From Humidesulfovibrio sp. (GTDB lineage Bacteria; Desulfobacterota; Desulfovibrionia; Desulfovibrionales; Desulfovibrionaceae), in the NCBI RefSeq assembly GCF_030689645.1, contig NZ_JAUYFU010000077.1:37624-101623 (forward strand): DNA of 64,000 bases, given 5' to 3'. The position numbers and the translations under genes were made by a program. Numbering within the stretch: the stretch's first letter is position 1; every line of letters begins with the position of its first letter. The notes below the pieces were generated by a model, which was given only the letters and a program-made list of their open reading frames with translations, did no database searches and was not told the origin of the DNA. Of this stretch, positions 58,619 through 64,000 are shown in pieces.

Positions 58619-60181
58619 GTGATCCGCCTCGCCACCCACGACGGGCAGCACCTGACCCTGGCACCCGACGACCGCCTGACCCTGGCCCAAGCCATCTTTC
58701 TGGCTGGGCTTTGGGACGGAGTGCCCCTGTGCGCGGGCCTGGGCAAGTGCGGCCTGTGCCGCGTGCGCTACCTTTCCGACCCGCCACACCCTGCCAGCGA
58801 CGAGACCCGCCGCCTGGGAGCCGAAGCCCTGGCCGAGGGGTGGCGGCTTTCTTGCCTGCACCCGGCCAAAGCCTGCGAGATCGAACTGCCAGAGGCCAAG
58901 CGCTCCGGCCACCCGCGTGAGAAAAACGCACTGGCCGCCGACGCCTCAGGCGAACTGACCCTCGCCGTGGACCTCGGCACCACCAGCATCCATTGGACGG
59001 CGCTTGCAAGCAAGACGCAGCTCTCCACCGGACAGGAGTTGAATCCGCAGATGGGCCTGGGCAGTGAGGTCATGTCGCGCCTTGGCTTCGCCGCCCGCCC
59101 CGGTGGAGAAGACATTCTGCAACGCTTGGCCCTGGATCGCCTGCGCGGGCTTGTTCGCAAGGCCGAGGCCGAGGCGGGCCGCCCTGTGTCGCGCCTGTGC
59201 GTGTCCGGCAACAGCGCCATGACGTATCTGCTGCTGGGCCTGCCCGTGGAGGGTCTGGCGCGTGCGCCCTACCGCTTGGACTACGCGGGCGGCGATGACC
59301 GCAGCATCGCGCCGGACCTGCCAGAGACGCGCATCCCGCCGCTCTTGTCGCCTTTTGTGGGCGCTGACTTGAGCGCGGGCCTCGCCGCCATCACCTTTTC
59401 CGCAGAACCGCCGCAGCACCCATTCCTCCTGGCCGACCTGGGCACCAACGGCGAGTTCGTGCTGGCCCTATCGCCTGGCGAGTATCTGCTGGCCAGCGTG
59501 CCAATGGGGCCTGCCCTTGAAGGGGTGGGCCTGCGCCATGGCCGAACCGCCGCGCCCGGAGCCGTGCGCGCCTTTGCGCTTACTCCTGCTGGGCTCAAGC
59601 CGGAGTATGTCGAACGACCGCCCCTGCCGGGCGAAGATGGCGGCATCACCGGCGTAGGGTACCTTTCCCTGGCGGCCGCGCTCCTCCGGGCCGGGGTGCT
59701 GGACGAGTCGGGCCGCTTCGTGGTACCCGCCACGCCCCTGGGGCAGCGGCTGGTCAAAGGACTGGCCTACTCCGACGGCGAGGCTGTGCTGGACCTGGGG
59801 AACGGCCTCAGCCTGCCCGCTTCGGACGTGGAGGAGCTGGTGAAGGTCAAGGCGGCCTTCAACCTCGCCCTGTCGCGGCTGTTGGCCGAATCCGGCCTGC
59901 CGGCCTCGGCCCTTGCCACCGTGTATCTGGCCGGGGCCATGGGCGAACATGTGGATGCCCGCGACCTGTCCACTCTTGGTTTTCTGCCCGAAGTGCTTGT
60001 CAGCCGCCTGATTCGGGCTGGAAACACCTCGCTCATAGGCGCGGGCCTTTTGTTGAACTCTTCCGAAGCCTGGGACTGGGTCCGTGCCCTTCCCGCCGGA
60101 TGCCGCACCCTGGATCTGGCCACCGACCCCCGCTTCGGTTCCTTGTATGTTGAAAGGATGGTGCTGCGCCATGTCGCCTGA
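58619..60181 (+). CDS. ASKHA-domain ferredoxin-like activator (RACo-like, DUF4445 type)
   Basis: The protein has 520 residues from the GTG at 58619 (AGGAGG upstream). The N-terminal plant-type [2Fe-2S] ferredoxin domain has Cys38, Cys44, Cys47 and Cys79 (CAGLGKCGLC...SCL). From about 112 an ASKHA ATPase domain follows (TLAVDLGTTSIHWT, LLADLGTNGEFVLALS, VYLAGAMGEHVD). Full-length RACo/RamA-like proteins use ATP to reduce Co(II) corrinoid proteins; they are usually about 600 residues, so a central linker domain is short or absent here. No corrinoid protein is nearby. It lies between the kinases and the Rsm22-like gene. Confidence 0.85.
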   Translation: MIRLATHDGQHLTLAPDDRLTLAQAIFLAGLWDGVPLCAGLGKCGLCRVRYLSDPPHPASDETRRLGAEALAEGWRLSCLHPAKACEIELPEAKRSGHPREKNALAADASGELTLAVDLGTTSIHWTALASKTQLSTGQELNPQMGLGSEVMSRLGFAARPGGEDILQRLALDRLRGLVRKAEAEAGRPVSRLCVSGNSAMTYLLLGLPVEGLARAPYRLDYAGGDDRSIAPDLPETRIPPLLSPFVGADLSAGLAAITFSAEPPQHPFLLADLGTNGEFVLALSPGEYLLASVPMGPALEGVGLRHGRTAAPGAVRAFALTPAGLKPEYVERPPLPGEDGGITGVGYLSLAAALLRAGVLDESGRFVVPATPLGQRLVKGLAYSDGEAVLDLGNGLSLPASDVEELVKVKAAFNLALSRLLAESGLPASALATVYLAGAMGEHVDARDLSTLGFLPEVLVSRLIRAGNTSLIGAGLLLNSSEAWDWVRALPAGCRTLDLATDPRFGSLYVERMVLRHVA

Positions 60182-61850
60182 ACAACTTTTCCAACGCGCC
60201 AGCCGGGAATTTTTGACCCAGCTTGCCGGCCTCCCCAAGCATCTTGACGCTGTCATGCCCATGCGCCGCCAGCATCGCCGCGAGCTGCCCGGAGACATCC
60301 GCAGGCTCTCGCACCTGCTCACCGACGAACGCGACGAACTGCGGCGCGACTACCTGTCAGACCCTGCGGCCCTGTCTGCATACATGCGCTATTTCCTACC
60401 CTGGAACATTTACCGCCTGGGCATTCTTTTCTCCGGCCTGGCCCTTGATCCAGGCGGTGACGATCCCAACGGCGCAGCCACAATCGTGGACCTGGGCACC
60501 GGGCCGCTCACTGCGCCGCTGGCCCTGTGGCTCAGCCGCCCGCGCCTGCGCAAGCGCCCCCTGACCTTCATCTGCGTGGACCGCGCGCCCAAGCCCATGC
60601 GCCTTGGCCTCGACCTGCTGAACAGCCTTGCCGCTGCTCAGGGAGGCCTCGCACCCTGGAAGGTCACCCTGGTGAAAGGCCCGATGGATGCCCGCCTGCG
60701 CGAAAAGGCCGACCTGCTCATCATGGCCAACGCCCTGAACGAGGTGCTGCAACGCGGCGAGGGCGAGTTGCTGGAAGCCGCCGACGCCCTGTCCTGGCAC
60801 CTGTCCTCCATGCTCACGCCCACAGGCGCGGTCTGCATCGTGGAACCCGGCGTGCGGCCTTCCGCGCACCTCGTTGCCGCGTTGCGGCGCGGGTTCCTGC
60901 ACCGCGGGCTGAAGCCCCTGGCTCCCTGCCCGCACACCGAGCCCTGCCCCATGAGCGGCAGGGGCTATACGGCCTGGTGCCATTTCAATTTCGACGCCGA
61001 GGCTGCGCCCGGCTGGCTCAAAAAGCTCTCGGACGAGGCCCGCCTGGCCAAGGACAACGTGAGCCTAAGCTTCCTGCATTTCTCGACCAGAGGTCGCAAA
61101 CTCGAAGCTGGCGAAGGCAAAAGCCTTGTGCGCGCAGTATCCGGTCCCTTTGAGCTGCCCGCTGCCGACGGCATGGCCCCGCACCGCTTCGGGCAGTATG
61201 CGTGCTCTGACCGCGGCCTGACCCTGCTCAGCCTGCCCAGGAAGCACCTGGTGCCCCTGCCCGGCGCGCTGATCGAGGCCACTTGGCCCGAATACCCGGA
61301 AACGGACGCGAAATCGCACGCGCTGGTGCTGCCCATGGGCGGAGACCTGCTCATCCCGGCCATGTTGCCTGTCGCCGCGCCGCCCAAGGGACGCGCTCCC
61401 GGCAAGTCCGCCGCGCCCAGACCGGCCCAAGCCCCCAGGCCCATCGCTGGCAAGGGCAACGCACAGAAGCCAGGCTCGTCCGACAAAGAGGCAACGCCCA
61501 AGGCTGCACCGGCAAAATCCGCTCCGGCCATCACGGTCGACACCATCATCGCGGCAGAGGAGCCCAAGGCCCCGCGCAAGCCCAAGCTGCCCTCGGAGCG
61601 CCCAGCGGACCGACCCGGCGGCGATGCCAAGCCCCGGCGCAGGTCAGCTGGCAAAGTGGCTGGCAAAGCGGAAGGCAAGCCCGCGGCCAAGGCGGGAGAC
61701 AAGGCCAAGTCCGCCGACAAGCCGCACGCCTCCCGGGCAGAGCGAAAGGCCTCAGGCTCCGCTTCCGGCAAGGCCGATGGAAAGCCCAAAGGTCAGAAGC
61801 CCGGCAAGCAGAAGGGCAAAGCGAAAGGCAAGCCCAAAGGCAAGGCCTAG
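60171..61850 (+). CDS. Rsm22/METTL17-like methyltransferase-fold protein with predicted Fe-S motif and Lys-rich tail
   Basis: The ATG at 60171 overlaps the upstream gene by 11 bases and gives 559 residues. The class I SAM-binding loop is [17 protein letters not shown] (about 103-119). Cysteines C253 and C259 (in [11 protein letters not shown]), C270 (in AWCHF) and C345 match the order and spacing of the four cluster-binding cysteines of mitochondrial METTL17/Rsm22, a small-subunit ribosome assembly factor. From about 395 the tail is Lys/Ala/Gly/Pro-rich ([14 protein letters not shown]), likely RNA-binding. The catalytic activity of the bacterial family is unproven. It is followed 11 bases later by lipB. 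Confidence 0.8.
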   Translation: MSPEQLFQRASREFLTQLAGLPKHLDAVMPMRRQHRRELPGDIRRLSHLLTDERDELRRDYLSDPAALSAYMRYFLPWNIYRLGILFSGLALDPGGDDPNGAATIVDLGTGPLTAPLALWLSRPRLRKRPLTFICVDRAPKPMRLGLDLLNSLAAAQGGLAPWKVTLVKGPMDARLREKADLLIMANALNEVLQRGEGELLEAADALSWHLSSMLTPTGAVCIVEPGVRPSAHLVAALRRGFLHRGLKPLAPCPHTEPCPMSGRGYTAWCHFNFDAEAAPGWLKKLSDEARLAKDNVSLSFLHFSTRGRKLEAGEGKSLVRAVSGPFELPAADGMAPHRFGQYACSDRGLTLLSLPRKHLVPLPGALIEATWPEYPETDAKSHALVLPMGGDLLIPAMLPVAAPPKGRAPGKSAAPRPAQAPRPIAGKGNAQKPGSSDKEATPKAAPAKSAPAITVDTIIAAEEPKAPRKPKLPSERPADRPGGDAKPRRRSAGKVAGKAEGKPAAKAGDKAKSADKPHASRAERKASGSASGKADGKPKGQKPGKQKGKAKGKPKGKA

Positions 61851-61861
61851 GGCTTCCGACT

Positions 61862-62527
61862 GTGCGCATCGTCGATCTTGGACTCATCTCATACCGCGAG
61901 GCGGAGGCGCTCCAACTGGCGACCCTGGCCGAGGTGCAGCAAGGGGGCGAGGAAGCGCTCTACCTTCTGGAGCACCCCAAGGTTATCACTCTGGGCAGAC
62001 AGGGCGGCGGCGAGAACCTGCACGTGGGCGAAGCGCACCTGAAGAGCCAGGGCATTGAGCTGGCGCAGACCCTGCGCGGCGGCAACATAACCTGCCACTT
62101 CCCCGGCCAGCTGGTTGCCTACCCAATCTTCCGCGTGGAGAAGCGCCCCGGCGGCATCCGCCAGTTCTTCTTCGACATGGAGGAGGTGGTCATCCGCACC
62201 AACGCCGCCTTCGGCGTCGCTTCCGCGCGGCGCGAAGGCTTCCCCGGCGTGTGGACCGGCGGCGTGGAGGGCATGCGCAAGCTCTGCTCCATGGGCATCG
62301 GCGTCAAGCGCTTCATCACCTACCACGGCCTTGCCCTGAACGTCGGCCCGGACGTGAGCCTCTTTGACCTCATCACACTGTGCGGCATCGGCGGCGCCCA
62401 GGCCACCTCCATGAGCGCGGAGGCCGGACGCGTCATCGACATAAAGGAAGTGAAGGATGTCCTCGCCAGAGAATTCCGCGCCCGCTTTGCGCATTCCCCC
62501 CTGGCTGCGGGTCAAGCTGCCCAGTAG
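61862..62527 (+). CDS. lipB: Octanoyl-[acyl-carrier-protein]:protein N-octanoyltransferase LipB
   Basis: LipB moves octanoate from ACP to the lipoyl domains of dehydrogenase complexes and GcvH. The start is a GTG at 61862; the larger frame from 61283 is inside the Rsm22-like gene. The 221-residue protein has [14 protein letters not shown], the [20 protein letters not shown] block (usual form GG..T.HGPGQ, with Phe for Gly here), [18 protein letters not shown] with the catalytic Lys, YHGLALNV and the catalytic Cys in ITLCGIGG. It overlaps lipA by 71 bases. Confidence 0.93.
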   Translation: MRIVDLGLISYREAEALQLATLAEVQQGGEEALYLLEHPKVITLGRQGGGENLHVGEAHLKSQGIELAQTLRGGNITCHFPGQLVAYPIFRVEKRPGGIRQFFFDMEEVVIRTNAAFGVASARREGFPGVWTGGVEGMRKLCSMGIGVKRFITYHGLALNVGPDVSLFDLITLCGIGGAQATSMSAEAGRVIDIKEVKDVLAREFRARFAHSPLAAGQAAQ

Positions 62528-63335
62528 CAAGGGCTACGCCTGCACCAGCGCGCTCCTGAGCGACCTGGACCTGAACACCGTGTGCCAGAGCGCGCGCTGC
62601 CCCAACAAGTGGGAATGCTTTTCGCGCAGCGTGGCCACGTTCCTGATTCTCGGGCGCGAGTGCACGCGCAACTGCGCCTTCTGCAACATCAATCCCGGCC
62701 TTCAGCTGCCGCCGGACGCCGACGAGCCTCGGCGCGTGGCCGAGGGCGCGGCGCGCCTTGGCCTCAAGCACATCGTGGTCACGTCCGTCACGCGCGATGA
62801 CCTGCCCGACGGCGGGGCCGCGCACTTCGGACAGACCATCCGCCTCGTGAAGGAGCGCCTGCCAGGCTGCACTGTTGAAGTGCTCATCCCGGACTTCCAG
62901 GGCGATGCGGATGCCCTAGAGACCGTGCTGGCCGCCGGGCCGGACGTGCTGAACCACAACGTGGAGACCGTGCCGCGCCTGTATGCCAGCATCCGGCCCC
63001 AGGCGGACTACGCCCAGAGCCTGGAGCTGCTGCGGCGCGTGGCCGCGCATGGCAGCGGCATTCCGGCCAAGAGCGGGCTGATGGTGGGCCTGGGCGAAAC
63101 GGACGAGGAGCTGCGCGCGGTGATCCGCGACATGCACGGCGTTGGCTGCGGCATGATTACCATCGGGCAGTACATGCGGCCCTCGCGCAATCATCCGCCT
63201 GTGCAGCGCTACATGCCGCCGGAGGAGTTCGACACCCTGGCAGCGTATGGCCGCTCCATCGGGGTGGCGAAAATGTTCTGCGCGCCGCTTGTGCGCAGCA
63301 GCTACCACGCTGCGGAGCTTGCTGGCGCGGAGTGA
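62457..63335 (+). CDS. lipA: Lipoyl synthase LipA
   Basis: LipA inserts two sulfurs into the bound octanoyl group using two [4Fe-4S] clusters. The 292-residue protein has the auxiliary cluster motif C-x4-C-x5-C in [15 protein letters not shown], the radical SAM motif C-x3-C-x2-C in [13 protein letters not shown], the SAM-binding [17 protein letters not shown] and the C-terminal cluster Ser in VRSSYHA. It overlaps lipB by 71 bases, an unusually long overlap that implies a tight link between the two lipoylation steps. Confidence 0.97.
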   Translation: MSSPENSAPALRIPPWLRVKLPSSKGYACTSALLSDLDLNTVCQSARCPNKWECFSRSVATFLILGRECTRNCAFCNINPGLQLPPDADEPRRVAEGAARLGLKHIVVTSVTRDDLPDGGAAHFGQTIRLVKERLPGCTVEVLIPDFQGDADALETVLAAGPDVLNHNVETVPRLYASIRPQADYAQSLELLRRVAAHGSGIPAKSGLMVGLGETDEELRAVIRDMHGVGCGMITIGQYMRPSRNHPPVQRYMPPEEFDTLAAYGRSIGVAKMFCAPLVRSSYHAAELAGAE

Positions 63336-63390
63336 ATATGAAACTTCACACAACACTGCGCTGCGAACAATTGCAGCAGCAAGTGTACGG

Positions 63391-63895
63391 TCAATATCGC
63401 GACACATTCCGATATTTCAATACCCCACCACAGTTGTTCAGGGAATTACCAGAACGATAGCAGTCAACAAGAGTGCGATATTCATCAGGGGTAGTAGGGC
63501 CAAAAAACGAGAGATCCTCTTTAGCAGAACAATGCCCCTCATGGTCGGCACTTCCGGTTATTGCTTTTAAGAATAAAAACTCAATGGATTGCCGCCCAGT
63601 TCTCACAGCCATAGTCGGAATCAAGACTATCGGTTCCCGCCAGTCCTCTTGATCACGTAGAGATCCAATACCTGACACGGAAAAGTTCATAACACGAGCG
63701 CATTCTTCCCAACATCGCACGCCTATCGGACTGCCTGCCATTGAAGAAGAGATCCTGTTAACGTTCTGAAGCAATGCCGCATCACACGCTTTAGAACCGC
63801 CGCCGGCCAACAAATAACAGAGGTCATGCAACTTACAGGCGAAATCAATATCGTCTTTCTCCTTTCTTTCAATTAACGAATAGTATTCATCGCAC
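63391..63895 (-). pseudogene. Truncated phospholipase-A2-like gene interrupted by an IS end
   Basis: The frame reads about 168 host-derived residues. The segment IDFACKLHDLCYLLAGGGSK, followed by ACDAALL, resembles the phospholipase A2 core (C..HD.CY and a later CD), with a His-Asp pair. The rest is Cys-rich (WEECARV, DCYRSGNSLNNC) as in secreted proteins, but no signal peptide is present: the open frame begins in sequence that looks like an IS terminal repeat (from 63896). The region is AT-rich compared with the rest, so it was probably acquired. It is called broken because the N-terminus is missing; a GTG at 63921 could still permit translation. Confidence 0.6.
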
Positions 63896-64000
63896 TGACC
63901 TGCCCCCAAAAGTTGTACCACTTATTGTGTTAGTCCATGTTCCCCTCTTGGCGCAAGAGGTGGCCCCCAGGGGGAGCACCCTGGCCCGAGGGGCAGGGTG
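63896..64000. mobile_element. Probable IS3-family element end (continues beyond the window)
   Basis: From 63896 the sequence TGACCTGCCCCCAAAAGTTG has the shape of IS3-family terminal repeats (TG then A/C, CTGCCCCC, then a short A-run and GTTG). Behind it, 63944-64000 contains three tandem inverted repeats: CCTCTTG/CAAGAGG, CCCCC/GGGGG and CACCCTG/CAGGGTG. No transposase frame is visible in the 105 bases available, so orientation is not certain. Confidence 0.45.

Noticed and set aside
1..64000. CRISPR arrays, rRNA genes, complete prophage or integrase genes
   Set aside because: No regularly spaced direct repeats, no rRNA-like sequence and no integrase or phage structural genes were seen; the only mobile-element sign is at the right edge.

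Overview
The window is GC-rich, almost fully coding DNA from a Gram-negative anaerobe, most likely a sulfate reducer of the Desulfovibrionales. The main evidence is an alternative (siroheme-based) heme pathway (ahbC-hemB-ahbD-ahbA/B type genes), a CO dehydrogenase module (cooS-cooC-cooA) whose D-cluster motif is the C-x2-C form known from Desulfovibrio vulgaris, a selenocysteine tRNA, an FdhD formate dehydrogenase maturation factor, and several envelope proteins (OmpH/Skp-like, OmpA-like lipoprotein). This assignment is an inference from gene content; no rRNA gene is present.

Layout. 1-2325 (+): the end of an HD-domain hydrolase, an SH3b protein, an M48 metalloprotease and a zinc-ribbon protein. 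2410-13419 (-): one long, tightly packed run ftsH-folP-cdaA-cdaR-glmM-galU-priA-ompH-SH3 protein, combining proteolysis, folate, c-di-AMP, cell-wall precursor and replication-restart genes. 13420-13795 is the only gap over 300 bases and carries a CooA-type operator. 13796-17305 (+): cooS, cooC, cooA. 17381-17670 (+): tRNA-Sec and tRNA-Val. 17739-22621 (+): trmL, a dTDP-rhamnose/glycosyltransferase run (rfbB, rfbD, a GT-B enzyme), tatD and a PaaI-type thioesterase. 22650-28723: a four-domain SulP-type transporter, two glycosyltransferase-like genes and a MarR regulator. 28881-37855: glnS, a COG2509-type flavoprotein, a sigma-54 activator with a non-canonical GAFTGA loop coupled to a 1170-residue TPR protein, and a MEMO-family protein. 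37957-42746: an orthocaspase, an Nramp transporter, fdhD and a serine-less alpha/beta hydrolase. 42848-47455 (-): the heme operon plus rpe. 47590-55345 (-): an OmpA-like lipoprotein, a YIP1 protein, two glycosyltransferases and an atypical PEP-synthase-like protein. 55568-63335 (+): a kinase/receiver/kinase set, then an ASKHA ferredoxin activator, an Rsm22/METTL17-like protein, lipB and lipA. 63391-64000: an AT-rich phospholipase-A2-like fragment cut by what looks like an IS3-family end.

Several sigma-70-like promoters are visible with TTGNNN-17-TANNNT spacing (tRNA-Val, rfbB, glnS, the orthocaspase, the hydrolase, YIP1, the first histidine kinase); some of them help decide start codons.

Functionally, the window joins CO sensing and oxidation, heme b supply, formate dehydrogenase maturation (tRNA-Sec plus FdhD), lipoyl synthesis and surface polysaccharide or glycoconjugate assembly. 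The points most worth following up are the Fe-S-motif Rsm22-like protein in a lipoate operon, the PEP-synthase-like protein without a PEP-binding barrel that is translationally coupled to two glycosyltransferases, the GAFTHA sigma-54 activator, the CooA box with the variant CooA heme-ligand site, and the IS-truncated gene at the right edge.
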